A DNA stretch of 64,000 nucleotides from KBS-96 sp963722585 (GTDB taxonomy: Bacteria; Acidobacteriota; Terriglobia; Bryobacterales; Bryobacteraceae): positions 1 through 64,000 of the forward strand of contig CAVRNU010000019.1 in NCBI GenBank assembly GCA_963722585.1. Direction: 5' to 3'. The notes under the pieces were generated by a model, which was not told the DNA's origin, made no database searches, and was given only the letters and a program-made list of their open reading frames with translations. How positions within the stretch are numbered: position 1 is the stretch's first letter; every line of letters starts with the position of its first letter. A program made the position numbers and the translations under genes. Shown here piece by piece: positions 26,133 to 35,889 of this stretch.

Positions 26133-27333
26133 CCGAATCTGCTTCGCGAACCCGCTGAAGCGCAGCGGCGCCAAGCACCGCCGGAATTACAACCAGCCAA
26201 ACAACCTGGGTGTATAGACCATGATCGGAGAGATATCCGATAACCGGCGATATCAACGTCTGTAAAAAACCATACGCGAACACCAACGCCCCAATGCCCA
26301 GCCCCGATCGCGCAGCTCCGAACAAGTCAATCGGAATCGCGTAAATATTCACGCTGCCCGCCAGCGCGAAAAAGAAGCTGATGGAGATGAGCGCCGTCGC
26401 CGTACCTGCGGAAGGCGCGAATGGCAGAAGCAAAGTTAAAAGATAGCCGCCTGCGCTCCACCACACGGCCCTGCGCCGCGCGGCAACAGGCGGAACACCG
26501 CGCTCCATGGATCGCTTCGATAACCAGCCGCCGAAGAATCCGCCAAAATTCGAAACCAGCGGCGGAATCCAAACATATCGCGCCGACTCGACGAGCGTGA
26601 TGCCATGAACATGGATCAAGTAGAGACTCGTCCAAGTCGACCACAAAGAATAACCGCCCATCCACAAAATATTCGACAAAACGAGAGCCAGAAGGCTTTT
26701 GTCGCGCAGCATGCTCAGATCCGGACGCGATGGCTTTGTCTCACCGGGCGAAGAATTTTCGAAGCTGGGCCGGATACGACGGCTGACGAACAGCCACACC
26801 GGAATCCACACGAACCCCAGCATTCCAACCAACGTGAATGGCGCCCGCCACGAGTAATGAATCGCCAGCCCAATAAACAACGGCGCTGCCGCCAGGCCCA
26901 GGCTAATGCCAACCTGGTTCAGCGCGGCTCCGAGGGCGCGCTCTTCGGGTTTCAAATAGACGCCATTCACTTTTCCAACTGCGGGAACCCCGGCCGATTC
27001 TCCAACTCCCAGGCAAGCGCGGCAAACCGCAAGGCCCCCGAAGCTGCGAATAAAAGCTGTGGCCGTTGCCGAAAGGGACCACCATGCGACGGCCAGCGAC
27101 ATCGCACGATTCACCCCAAGTTTGTCGAGCAGCCAGCCCACCCCGAGCGAACTCGCGGCATAGGCAAATGAAAATATCGAAACGATAAAGCCGAAACCGG
27201 TCTGACCGAGGTGGAACTCCGCCAGGATGAGCGGCGCGAGCGTGTTCAATAACTGCCGATCTAGAAAATTGAGAGTGGATGAGGCGATGAAAACGGAAAC
27301 AGCAACCCAACGAAGTGACAGCGCACGAGGCAT
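26107..27333 (-). CDS. MFS transporter, ACS/hexuronate-like
   Basis: 408 residues with about twelve membrane segments. It begins LRWVAVSVFIASSTLNFLDRQLLNTLAP, and the loop 2-3 motif region reads GWLLDKLGVNRAMSLA. The arrangement resembles the anion:cation symporter branch (hexuronate, galactonate or phthalate-like substrates), which would suit uptake of a sugar acid or organic anion. Substrate not determinable. The stop region overlaps the HAD gene. Confidence 0.83.
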   Translation of the reverse strand: MPRALSLRWVAVSVFIASSTLNFLDRQLLNTLAPLILAEFHLGQTGFGFIVSIFSFAYAASSLGVGWLLDKLGVNRAMSLAVAWWSLSATATAFIRSFGGLAVCRACLGVGESAGVPAVGKVNGVYLKPEERALGAALNQVGISLGLAAAPLFIGLAIHYSWRAPFTLVGMLGFVWIPVWLFVSRRIRPSFENSSPGETKPSRPDLSMLRDKSLLALVLSNILWMGGYSLWSTWTSLYLIHVHGITLVESARYVWIPPLVSNFGGFFGGWLSKRSMERGVPPVAARRRAVWWSAGGYLLTLLLPFAPSAGTATALISISFFFALAGSVNIYAIPIDLFGAARSGLGIGALVFAYGFLQTLISPVIGYLSDHGLYTQVVWLVVIPAVLGAAALQRVREADSVRNEARVR

Positions 27334-27406
27334 CGCTTCAGTGTCGCTTGCTTGTGGGACCGGACTGCCCGTATACGTCTATCATGAAGGTTGGGTTCGT
27401 TTGTTC

Positions 27407-28498
27407 ATGTCTGCCTCCGAAACCGAGCCCCGGTCGAAGCGTCGCACGTTTCTACAGGGCACCGCAGTGCTGGCCACTGGAATCAACGCGCTAGTGAATG
27501 CTGAGTCCACCGACGGCGTGCGCGAAAGCAATGGCATCAGCAACGTAGCTGGAGTTCGAGTTGGTCACTTTACTGACAAACGCCGTCCTACGGGCTGCAC
27601 CGCCGTCATTTTTGATGGGGGTGCGACAGCCGGGGTGGACGTTCGTGGCTCCGCTCCGGGCACGCGCGAAACAGACCTGTTGAAGCCGGTTAACACGGTC
27701 CAAAAAGTCAATGCCATCATGCTTTCGGGCGGCAGCGCCTTCGGCCTCGATACCGCTACCGGCGCGATGCGGTTTCTCGAAGAGCAAGGAATGGGCTTCC
27801 ATATGGGCACCACCGTGGTCCCCATTGTTCCGGCTGCCATTCTCTTCGATCTGGGTGTCGGCGATCCAAAGATCAGGCCCGACGCCGAGGCCGGTTATCA
27901 GGCGTGCCGCGCCGCCTCCAGTGAAGTTGTGGCCGAAGGGTGCGTGGGCGCAGGAGCAGGGGCTACCGTCGGCAAACTCTTGGGAATGAAGCGTGCCATG
28001 AAATCTGGCATCGGCACGTCGAGTGTGACGATTGGCGACACGGGCCTAATCGTAGGCGCCATCGTCGCCTTGAATGCCGTAGGAGATATATTCGATCCGG
28101 GTACAGGTGCGATCATCGCGGGCGCGAGGACCGCGGACGGGAAAGGGTTTGCGAATGCGATGGCGCAGCTCATGGCCGGTCACGGCGTTCGCGCGCAAGC
28201 CGGAACAAACTCGACCCTCGGAATTGTCGCGACGAATGCCGTGTTTTCAAAGACGCAAGCCACCAAAATCGCCCAAATGGCTCATGACGGCCTGGCTCGC
28301 ACAATCCGGCCGGTGCACACCTCATTCGATGGCGATACAATTTTCGCCGCTTGTACGGGCGCGAGTTCGGAAAAAGTAGAGGCCAGTCTGATTGGAGCCA
28401 TCGCAGCCGAGGTTGTAGCCCAAGCCGTAATAAGAGCGGTCAAATCAGCCACCGGCCTACCTCAGCTGCCCAGCTACCGCGATCTTCAAAACCTCTAG
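27407..28498 (+). CDS. P1 family peptidase (DmpA/L-aminopeptidase-D-esterase type)
   Basis: 363 residues from the chosen ATG 27407. The N-terminus KRRTFLQGTAVLATGIN carries a twin-arginine-like motif, suggesting Tat export. The conserved core includes GVRVGHFTD, TGCTAVIFDGGATAGVDVRG, ETDLLKP and LSGGSAFGLDTATG. The autocleavage region is AGTNSTLGIVATNA, in which a Ser or Thr would become the N-terminal nucleophile. The family hydrolyses N-terminal D- or L-residues or beta-peptides. The frame is open further upstream across the MFS start, but without family similarity. Confidence 0.85.
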   Translation: MSASETEPRSKRRTFLQGTAVLATGINALVNAESTDGVRESNGISNVAGVRVGHFTDKRRPTGCTAVIFDGGATAGVDVRGSAPGTRETDLLKPVNTVQKVNAIMLSGGSAFGLDTATGAMRFLEEQGMGFHMGTTVVPIVPAAILFDLGVGDPKIRPDAEAGYQACRAASSEVVAEGCVGAGAGATVGKLLGMKRAMKSGIGTSSVTIGDTGLIVGAIVALNAVGDIFDPGTGAIIAGARTADGKGFANAMAQLMAGHGVRAQAGTNSTLGIVATNAVFSKTQATKIAQMAHDGLARTIRPVHTSFDGDTIFAACTGASSEKVEASLIGAIAAEVVAQAVIRAVKSATGLPQLPSYRDLQNL

Positions 28499-28583
28499 AC
28501 TTTTTCAGGTGTACGATCTAACCAGATGGCGGGCTCCGGCGAAATAGATAGCAGGACCGCTCTTTTTCGGTCGCGAGGACTCC

Positions 28584-29246
28584 ATGTACAGACCATTGAG
28601 ATTGCTTTCGTTCGTTCTTGTCGCAACGGTAACCACCATTATGCTCTCAGCCAAGAATTTGAAATCCTTTCCCGATGCCGCGCTCGATATTCCGGCAAGC
28701 GAGGCGACAGGCCCACAAACCGCAGTATTTGCCGGAGGATGCTTCTGGGGAGTTGAAGCCGTCTTCGAGCACCTGAAGGGCGTCAAGAGCGCCATCTCGG
28801 GGTTCAGCGGCGGCGAAGCCAAAACCGCCCACTACGAATTGGTAAGCAATGGCGACACCGGACACGCGGAATCCGTCAAGGTGACTTACGACCCCACTCA
28901 GATCACCTACGGCCAACTACTGAAAGTATTCTTCTCCGTGGCGCACGATCCGACGGAGATGAACCGGCAGGGTCCCGACAGCGGCACGCAGTACCGCTCC
29001 GTGATTTTCTATGCCAACGACGAGGAGAAAAAAGTGGCGCAAGCCTACATAGCGCAACTCGACCAGGCACACGTCTTCTCGCACCCGATTGTGACGCAAG
29101 TCGTTCCGCTAAAAGCCTTTTATCCCGCCGAGGCGTATCATCAGCACTTCGTTGAGCGGAATCCGATGTATCCGTACGTGATGTACAACGATTTGCCGAA
29201 GCTAAGCGAGCTCAAAAAGAACTATCCAACGTTGTGCAAACGATAA
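28584..29246 (+). CDS. msrA: Exported peptide methionine sulfoxide reductase A
   Basis: 220 residues. Reduces methionine-S-sulfoxide in proteins. Catalytic cysteine in AGGCFWGVEAVFEHLKGV, then GFSGGEAKTAHYELVSNGDTGHAESV and GTQYRSVIFY are family motifs. Residues 1-22 form a signal peptide, so the enzyme acts outside the cytoplasm, guarding exported proteins. The only other cysteine is near the C-terminus (PTLCKR) and may be the resolving one. A CGAGGA precedes the ATG. It ends 3 bases from the convergent aquaporin gene. Confidence 0.92.
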   Translation: MYRPLRLLSFVLVATVTTIMLSAKNLKSFPDAALDIPASEATGPQTAVFAGGCFWGVEAVFEHLKGVKSAISGFSGGEAKTAHYELVSNGDTGHAESVKVTYDPTQITYGQLLKVFFSVAHDPTEMNRQGPDSGTQYRSVIFYANDEEKKVAQAYIAQLDQAHVFSHPIVTQVVPLKAFYPAEAYHQHFVERNPMYPYVMYNDLPKLSELKKNYPTLCKR

Positions 29247-29249
29247 TTA

Positions 29250-29990
29250 CTAGGCCGATGCCGTTCTGGTCTTGACGGCCGGTGCTTGCTCGGGAACAGT
29301 TTCCCGAGATAGCCACGGATAAATTACCCCGGCAACTGCGGCGCCTATGATGGGCGCGACCCAAAACAGCCAAAGCTGCTGCGTAGCCCAACCTCCAACG
29401 AAAACCGCCGGCCCCGTGCTTCGCGCCGGATTCACCGAGGTGTTTGTCACGGGAATGCTGATCAAGTGGATCAGAGTCAAGCCCAGGCCGATCGCAATGG
29501 CTGCAAACCCCGAAGGCACTCGCTTGTCGGTTGATCCGAGAATGATCATGACAAACATGAATGTGAGCACCAGCTCGGCCACTAGACAGGCTTCTAACGA
29601 GTACCCTCCGGGAGAGTGTGCGCCGTAGCCGTTCGACGCGAAACCCGCAGCGAGGTTGAAGCCCGGTTTCCCGCTGGCGATGATATACAAAACTCCGCTA
29701 GCGGCGATGCCGCCCAGGACCTGCGCGACGATATACGCGGGAAGCTCAGAAACTGGAAACCGCTTGGCGACTGCCAGTCCGACTGACACAGCAGGGTTGA
29801 TATGGGCCCCGGAAATATGCCCGATCATGTAACACATCGTCAATTGCGTAAGGCCGAACGCTAATGCCACGCCGACGAAGCCAATGCCCAGATTCGGGAA
29901 TGCCGCCGCCAGCACAGCACTGCCGCATCCGCCGAATACCAGCCAGAAGGTACCGATAAATTCCGCAACAGATCGTTTGGTCATAGACAC
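29250..29990 (-). CDS. aqpZ: Aquaporin Z-type water channel
   Basis: 246 residues with six membrane segments and the two NPA half-helices: SGAHINPAVSVG and NTSVNPARSTGP. The serine-arginine side of the second NPA and the His in the fifth segment (LIHLISIPVTN) fit the water-selective AqpZ group over glycerol channels. A promoter-like pair is visible at 30110-30139. It lies downstream of the nuo operon on the same strand, 187 bases away. Confidence 0.9.
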   Translation of the reverse strand: MSMTKRSVAEFIGTFWLVFGGCGSAVLAAAFPNLGIGFVGVALAFGLTQLTMCYMIGHISGAHINPAVSVGLAVAKRFPVSELPAYIVAQVLGGIAASGVLYIIASGKPGFNLAAGFASNGYGAHSPGGYSLEACLVAELVLTFMFVMIILGSTDKRVPSGFAAIAIGLGLTLIHLISIPVTNTSVNPARSTGPAVFVGGWATQQLWLFWVAPIIGAAVAGVIYPWLSRETVPEQAPAVKTRTASA

Positions 29991-30109
29991 GAGGTTTCCT
30001 CGCTAAAGTTTACTTACCATGAACATCCATGCGGCAGGGCGCACACCACGCACGCTGCCATTACCTTGGCATGCACAGACGAAACGACTCGCTGTGAAGA
30101 TTACCGGTA

Positions 30110-30139
30110 AGTATATCCTGCTGATTTCGACGAAAACAA
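30110..30139 (-). promoter_or_regulatory. Possible promoter of aqpZ
   Basis: On the minus strand, TTGTTT (30139-30134), an 18-base spacer, then TATACT (30115-30110). It would give a 5' leader of roughly 110 bases before the aqpZ ATG. The match to the -35 consensus is moderate. Confidence 0.35.
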
Positions 30140-30177
30140 TAAATTAGCTGACACTCGGGGTCTGCCACGCGGAACTG

Positions 30178-33100
30178 TCAATGTCCCAGACTCACCGCCG
30201 ATTGCGAGACGAACGGCAACAGCAGAGACGGAAAGATACCCAACGCCAGCGTTCCGAGAGCTGAAGTCCAGATAGCAATGCGCGTGCCTGGCGACAGCGG
30301 TCCGAGCTGCGCCGCCGCTTCGCCCGGTTCCTGCATATACATCGCAACGACAATCTTCAGGTAATAGTAAGCGGCAATCGCGCTGTTGGCCAAGCCGAGA
30401 ACCGTCAGCCATATGAGATGAGAATCGAGCGCCGCGCGAAATACGTAGAATTTCGCGAAAAATCCCCCCGTCAGCGGCACGCCGATCAGAGAGAAAACGA
30501 AGATGGCAAGAAGCGCCGCCGTAGCAGGCTCGCGGCGCGAGAGGCCTGCCAGATCGTCGATTTTCACATAACGTTCATGCTGCGAACAGACGTGGCTGAT
30601 GACGGCAAAGGCGCCGATGTTCATCAACGCGTACGAGGCGAGATAAAACATAACGGCCGCGATCCCGAGCTGTGAGTTGGCGGCAAACGCCACCAGAATA
30701 TAGCCGGCGTGCGCAATCGAGCTATACGCGAGTAGGCGCTTCACGTTCGTTTGCGTGAGCGCGGCGAAGTTGCCCACAATCATCGAGAGCAGCGCGATGG
30801 CCCACAATAGTGGCGCCCAGCGCGCGCTAAGCGAACCGAAAGCGGTGATAAACACGCGTAGGAAAATCGCGAACGTGGCAGCCTTGGGTGCGACCGACAT
30901 GAAAGCGCTGACCGGAGTCGATGCGCCCTGATAGACATCCGGAGCCCAGATTTGAAACGGCGCGGCGGAAACTTTGAAGGCGAAGCCTACCAAAATGAGC
31001 GCTGCCGCGACACCGGCCACGACCGGAGATGGCGCAAGCGATGGATCGCCGATAATGCGGCGAAGTTCGTCAAGGTTCGTCGTCCCTGTTGTTCCATAGA
31101 CCCACGCAATTCCATACAGCAGAAAAGCCGTCGCGAAAGAGCCCAGAAGAAAGTACTTCAAAGCCGATTCATTGTTGCGCCGGTCATTGCGCAGAAAGCC
31201 AGCCAGGATATAGGTGGCGATCGAGGAAATCTCCAGGCCGATGAAAACCATGATCAGGTCGTTCGCCGTCGATAAGATGCACTGGCCGATCAGCGAAAAC
31301 AGGATAAGCGCATAATATTCGCCGGTTTCTGCGCGCTCGCGGCGAAGATAACCAAATGAAGCAAGAGTACACAGGAAGCCGGCAACCAAAACCAGTCCGC
31401 GAAAGAACGTTCCGAAACCATCGACGATAATCATGCTCTGGAATGCTTCGCCCGCCGACGCATAAGCGTATAAGTTCCCGAAAAACGCGGCCAGAATGCC
31501 AACCAGCGACAAAGTGCCCAACGCCGCCTTCTGCTGCTCCGACGTAACGGCCTCGAGCACCATCAGAACGATGCCAAAGACGCAGAGAATAATCTCCGGA
31601 AGAATGCGCAGGTAATCGGCAGCGTGCGGCAGATAGTTACCTGCCATGGCTTGCCCTCGAAAGGCCGCGGTCACCTGGGTGGCGCGGACGGTCTTGCCGA
31701 CTGCGTTTTGTGGAGTCACAGGGCGACCATTGCGAACCTTAAGTTCCAAATTCATTTTCGATTGTTCCAGCAACTGTTGCGTCGCCGCCGAAATCGGCCT
31801 CAAGAATGGGCGCGTATAGCAGCCCAGCCAAACCATCATCACAATCAAGGGGATCACTGGCGCCCATTCCTTCGCCCCGAGGTCGGCGAACCTGCTGATT
31901 TCGGCATCGGGTTTGCCCAGAAAAGTGCGCTGGTACATCCACAGCATGTAAACAGCAGAGAGGACGACGCCCACCGCGGCCCAAACTGCCCAGGTGAAGT
32001 TGGCGTATGCGGCGCCTTGCAGAACCAGGTACTCGCCAATGAAATTGCATAGCGTCGGGAGTCCGATGCTGGCAAGCATGGCAACCATGAATGCCGTCGC
32101 AAGACCAGGCGCCGCAACGGCCACTCCGCCATAATCGTCGATGGCGGTCGATTGGCCGCGTTTTTCAAGGTAGCCCGCGAGAACGAACAAAGCTCCTGTC
32201 GAAAGTCCGTGCGCGACCATCTGAAACACTGCCCCATCCGCGCCGAGCTGTTGAAACGAGAAAATGCCGAGCACGATGAATCCGAGATGGCTGACCGACG
32301 AATAAGCAATTAACTTCTTCAGGTTCACCTGCACTGTGGCGAGCAAAGCGCCATAGATGATCCCAATGATCGCCAAAACCGCGATCCATCCTGATGAGCG
32401 GTGCGCGCCCATTGGAAATAACGGAAGGCAGTACCGGATTAAGCCATATGCGCCCATCTTCGACATCACGGCAGCGATTAGAAACGTGGCCGTAGCGGGC
32501 GCTTCTGAATACGTAACCGGTAGCCACGTGTGAAGCGGAAAGATCGGTACTTTGATCGCGAACGCCGCGAAAAAGGCGAGAAATAAAAGAAGCTGTTCCT
32601 GCGCGCTCAATACTACCGTTCCGCTATTGAGGGCCGCCAGCACCTGGGCGTAATCGAACGTGCCCGCTTTACTCCCGAGATAGATGATGCCGGTCAGCAT
32701 GAGTACCGAACCAGCAAACGTATATACGAAGAACTTGACTGCCGCGTACATACGCCGGGCGCCGCCCCAGCCGCCAACCATAAAATACATTGGCACAAGC
32801 GCCACTTCCCAGAACACATAGAACACAAATAAATCGGCTGCGGAAAAAACCCCGATCAGACCAAACTCGAATAGCAGCAATAGACCGTAGAACGTCTTAT
32901 TGCGCTCCTTGGTCAAGGAATCGGCAACCCAGATCCCAATGAGAAGCAACAGAGTCGTCAGCAAAATCAGCCACAAGTTGAGGCCATCGACGGCGAGATG
33001 GAAATGGATGTTCAGCGAATCGACCCAAACCGTGTCAATCGAGGAACTCTGTTGAGTCGGAGCCGATACAACCGGAGCGATCAGCCCAAGCGAAAAAAGA

Positions 33101-33219
33101 AAAGCCGCCGCCGAGAACAACAGCGCGGTTGGCCACGACGCCTTGCTATCGCGCGGCAAAAGCTGAACGGCGAAAAAGCCTGCAAGCGGCAATGCAAGCG
33201 TAATCAGGAGAAAATTCAT
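30178..33219 (-). CDS. nuoMN: Complex I subunits M and N in one open frame
   Basis: 1013 residues. Residues 1 to about 500 are a complete NuoM (YFMVGGWGGARRMYAAVKFF, then LHTWLPVTYSEAPATATFLIAAVMSKMG). From Met525 onwards the protein is a complete NuoN (IGLEISSIATYILAGF, then FQIWAPDVYQGASTPVSAFMS). Both belong to the Mrp-antiporter-like proton-pumping arm. A linker of some 25 residues joins them. The internal ATG at 31647 keeps a GAGGG six bases ahead, so separate NuoN translation is also possible. Whether this is a true fusion or the product of a missed stop or indel is open. It overlaps nuoL by 4 bases. Confidence 0.9.
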   Translation of the reverse strand: MNFLLITLALPLAGFFAVQLLPRDSKASWPTALLFSAAAFLFSLGLIAPVVSAPTQQSSSIDTVWVDSLNIHFHLAVDGLNLWLILLTTLLLLIGIWVADSLTKERNKTFYGLLLLFEFGLIGVFSAADLFVFYVFWEVALVPMYFMVGGWGGARRMYAAVKFFVYTFAGSVLMLTGIIYLGSKAGTFDYAQVLAALNSGTVVLSAQEQLLLFLAFFAAFAIKVPIFPLHTWLPVTYSEAPATATFLIAAVMSKMGAYGLIRYCLPLFPMGAHRSSGWIAVLAIIGIIYGALLATVQVNLKKLIAYSSVSHLGFIVLGIFSFQQLGADGAVFQMVAHGLSTGALFVLAGYLEKRGQSTAIDDYGGVAVAAPGLATAFMVAMLASIGLPTLCNFIGEYLVLQGAAYANFTWAVWAAVGVVLSAVYMLWMYQRTFLGKPDAEISRFADLGAKEWAPVIPLIVMMVWLGCYTRPFLRPISAATQQLLEQSKMNLELKVRNGRPVTPQNAVGKTVRATQVTAAFRGQAMAGNYLPHAADYLRILPEIILCVFGIVLMVLEAVTSEQQKAALGTLSLVGILAAFFGNLYAYASAGEAFQSMIIVDGFGTFFRGLVLVAGFLCTLASFGYLRRERAETGEYYALILFSLIGQCILSTANDLIMVFIGLEISSIATYILAGFLRNDRRNNESALKYFLLGSFATAFLLYGIAWVYGTTGTTNLDELRRIIGDPSLAPSPVVAGVAAALILVGFAFKVSAAPFQIWAPDVYQGASTPVSAFMSVAPKAATFAIFLRVFITAFGSLSARWAPLLWAIALLSMIVGNFAALTQTNVKRLLAYSSIAHAGYILVAFAANSQLGIAAVMFYLASYALMNIGAFAVISHVCSQHERYVKIDDLAGLSRREPATAALLAIFVFSLIGVPLTGGFFAKFYVFRAALDSHLIWLTVLGLANSAIAAYYYLKIVVAMYMQEPGEAAAQLGPLSPGTRIAIWTSALGTLALGIFPSLLLPFVSQSAVSLGH

Positions 33220-35054
33220 CTGCCGCCTCCCGCCAGACCGAGAATCACGAGCAAGATGATGGATCCCATCATTACCCAGGTCGCGTAATTCCGAATCTCT
33301 CCGGATTGCATTCTTCGAAGGATCGCGCCCACCCCTCGGATGCGCCGGCCGCCGCCATCCACTGCTCCATCAATGAGAACGTCATCGACGCCTTTCCAGA
33401 GGATGAAGCGCGAAAACAACTCAACGGGCTTCGTGATTAGTATTGCGTAAATTTCATCCACGTAATACTTGTTGTAGATCAAACGATAGAGTGGGCCCTC
33501 GGCCATCGCTTGGGCAATCGCGGGCTTGATCCAATACATGAACGCCGCGATGGCGATGCCAATCACACCCGCGAGAACGGAAAACATCATGAGTGTCGGG
33601 CTCTCGCCTTCGATGTGAGGGTACATCGGCGCGAGCCACTTCGTGACGTCAAGGAAGCCGCCTCCCGTCGAGAGCAATGCGAGCACAATCAGTGGAAGCG
33701 TCATCACGGCAGGCGACTCATGCGGGTGATGATGGCCCCGGTATTCACCCATGAACGCGAGAAAAAAGGCCCGAAATATATAGAACGCGGTCAGACCCGC
33801 CGTAACAACGCCCACCCAATACATCCAGGGAGCGTATTGGTAGGCAGCCAGCAGAATCGCATCCTTACTGAAAAAGCCAGCGAACGGAGGAATGCCCGAA
33901 ATCGCCAGGCTTGCCGCCAGTAGCGTGATGAACGTAATGGGCATCGCTTTCCGCAGACCGCCCATGTGCCTCAAATCCTGTTCACCGGAAAGCGAATGAA
34001 TCACGCTCCCGGCGCCCAGGAATAACAGCGCCTTAAAAAAGGCGTGGGTCATGATATGAAAAATGCCGGTCGAGTAAGCGCCTACACCGAGCCCGAGAAA
34101 CATATAACCAAGCTGCGATATCGTCGAGTAAGCGAAAACTTTCTTGATGTCGTTCTGTGCAACAGCGATAGTTGCAGCAAAAGCAGCCGTGAATAATCCG
34201 ATCAGTGCCACCAGGTGCAAGGTGATGGGCGCGTGGCCGTATAGAAATGAAGCCCGCGCCACCATGTAAACACCCGCTGTCACCATCGTGGCCGCATGAA
34301 TCAGAGCGGAAACCGGAGTTGGGCCGGCCATCGCGTCAGGGAGCCAGACGTACAGCGGAAATTGTGCCGACTTCCCCACCGCGCCCGCGAAGAGCAGCAG
34401 CGTAATCGCAGTCAAAACGCCGGCGTGACTCTCCGTCCCTAGTAACGCAACAGAGTTCGCAAGCTGGCCGAAATCGAGCGTATGGAATGTCACCACCAGA
34501 AGCAGCATGCCGAGCAGGAAGCCAAAATCGCCAACGCGGGTCACCACAAAGGCCTTTTTGCCCGCGTCATTCGCAAAATTCTCAAGGAAGTAAAAGCCAA
34601 TCAGCAGATAGCTGCACAGCCCGACCCCTTCCCACCCAACAAACATCAGCAGAAAGTTCGAGGCGAGCACCAAAATCAACATGAAGAACATGAACAGGTT
34701 CATGTAGCAGAAGAAGCGCGCGTATCCTTCTTCGTGTTCCATGTAGCCGATTGAATAAATGTGAATGATGAGGCCAACTCCCGTCACGATCAGCAGCATC
34801 ACAGCGGAGAGACGGTCGACCGTCAGATCGAAGCCAATACGTAAGTTCGCGCTCCGAATCCATGAAAAGTAAGCTTCCGAATGTGGCGCGGCCATGGGAT
34901 AGAGAGCGGAGAGCGCCCAAACCACGTAGGCCAGCGATGCTGCCACTGAGCCCACCGCAATTAAGTTGACGACGGGTTTCTTGAGGCGCCGGCCAAATAG
35001 TCCGTTGAACAAAAACCCGAGAAGCGGAAACAGCGGTATAAGCCAGAGATTCAT
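33216..35054 (-). CDS. nuoL: NADH-quinone oxidoreductase subunit L
   Basis: 612 residues, about 16 membrane segments, the most distal proton-pumping subunit of complex I. The lysine- and glutamate-bearing helices are recognisable, for example AGAVGKSAQFPLYVWLPDAM followed by AGPTPVSALIHAATMVTAG. The long C-terminal amphipathic lateral helix region (about 480-560) is present. Start ATG 35054; stop overlaps the nuoM ATG in an ATGA. Confidence 0.95.
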   Translation of the reverse strand: MNLWLIPLFPLLGFLFNGLFGRRLKKPVVNLIAVGSVAASLAYVVWALSALYPMAAPHSEAYFSWIRSANLRIGFDLTVDRLSAVMLLIVTGVGLIIHIYSIGYMEHEEGYARFFCYMNLFMFFMLILVLASNFLLMFVGWEGVGLCSYLLIGFYFLENFANDAGKKAFVVTRVGDFGFLLGMLLLVVTFHTLDFGQLANSVALLGTESHAGVLTAITLLLFAGAVGKSAQFPLYVWLPDAMAGPTPVSALIHAATMVTAGVYMVARASFLYGHAPITLHLVALIGLFTAAFAATIAVAQNDIKKVFAYSTISQLGYMFLGLGVGAYSTGIFHIMTHAFFKALLFLGAGSVIHSLSGEQDLRHMGGLRKAMPITFITLLAASLAISGIPPFAGFFSKDAILLAAYQYAPWMYWVGVVTAGLTAFYIFRAFFLAFMGEYRGHHHPHESPAVMTLPLIVLALLSTGGGFLDVTKWLAPMYPHIEGESPTLMMFSVLAGVIGIAIAAFMYWIKPAIAQAMAEGPLYRLIYNKYYVDEIYAILITKPVELFSRFILWKGVDDVLIDGAVDGGGRRIRGVGAILRRMQSGEIRNYATWVMMGSIILLVILGLAGGGR

Positions 35055-35066
35055 GTGTTAGACGAG

Positions 35067-35375
35067 CTACAGCTTCATCGAATCGATTTCGTCGATTTGA
35101 AGCGTCGAGCGATTCTTGAAAACGGTCAAAATGATCGCCAGACCGACAGCCGCTTCGGCCGCCGCGACCACCATGACGAAAAATGCGTAGATATGTCCAT
35201 CAACCCGCCGCAACTGATACGAGAAACTCACAAAGGTTAGGTTCACGGCGTTGAGCATCAGCTCGATGGACATGTACGCCGTGATGATGTTCTTCCGGTA
35301 GATGAAGCCGGCGACGCCCAAAGCGAACAGGATCGAGCTCAGAATTAGATACCAGGAAAGAGGAACGTGAGCCAT
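35067..35375 (-). CDS. nuoK: NADH-quinone oxidoreductase subunit K
   Basis: 102 residues, three membrane helices. The buried glutamates of the central proton path are visible in YMSIELMLNAVNLTFVSF and VAAAEAAVGLAIILTVF. I start at ATG 35375 (MAHVPLSWYLILSSILF), 2 bases after the nuoJ stop; the open frame continues upstream but only through nuoJ shadow sequence. Confidence 0.95.
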   Translation of the reverse strand: MAHVPLSWYLILSSILFALGVAGFIYRKNIITAYMSIELMLNAVNLTFVSFSYQLRRVDGHIYAFFVMVVAAAEAAVGLAIILTVFKNRSTLQIDEIDSMKL

Positions 35376-35377
35376 CT

Positions 35378-35878
35378 CTAGTCGATCTCCTTTCTCGCCA
35401 GAACGATCGCGCCGATAATGGCAATCAGAATAAGAACGGATGTAACCTCGAACGGCAGCAGGTATCGAGTAAAGAGCACTCGGCCAATCCCTAACGCCGA
35501 GCCTCCCACCCATGACCCAAACTCGACCACCCGAAGCGGACGCAGGAACACCTTAATCAGAAAACCCATCACAACGATGAAAGCAAGCAGAAGAGGCAAG
35601 CCCGCAATCTGCGCAAACCACGATTTATCGCTAGGCTTCTCAGCCCCTGCATTCAGAAGCATGATGACAAACACGAACAGCACCATGATGGCGCCGGCAT
35701 AGACAATAAGCTGCGCCGCGGCCAAAAACTCGGCTCCTAGCAGCAGGTAGAGAACGGCCAGCGAGCCCATCACTCCGATCAGCGACAAGGCGCTCGAAAT
35801 CGGATGCTTCTGCAGCACCAGGTTCAACCCACACGCAACCGAGAAGATGGCAAAGATAAAGAAGAGAATCGTATCCAT
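35378..35878 (-). CDS. nuoJ: NADH-quinone oxidoreductase subunit J
   Basis: 166 residues with five membrane helices. The third helix with its pi-bulge region reads AAQLIVYAGAIMVLFVFVIMLLN, the family signature. The start is ATG 35878 (MDTILFFIFAIFSVACG). It begins 11 bases after nuoH, where most nuo operons have nuoI in between. Confidence 0.93.
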   Translation of the reverse strand: MDTILFFIFAIFSVACGLNLVLQKHPISSALSLIGVMGSLAVLYLLLGAEFLAAAQLIVYAGAIMVLFVFVIMLLNAGAEKPSDKSWFAQIAGLPLLLAFIVVMGFLIKVFLRPLRVVEFGSWVGGSALGIGRVLFTRYLLPFEVTSVLILIAIIGAIVLARKEID

Positions 35879-35889
35879 GTCGATCACCG

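Noticed and set aside
27227..27406. Extended start of the P1 peptidase across the MFS start region
   Set aside because: No family similarity upstream of the Tat-like signal; it overlaps the divergent MFS coding start.
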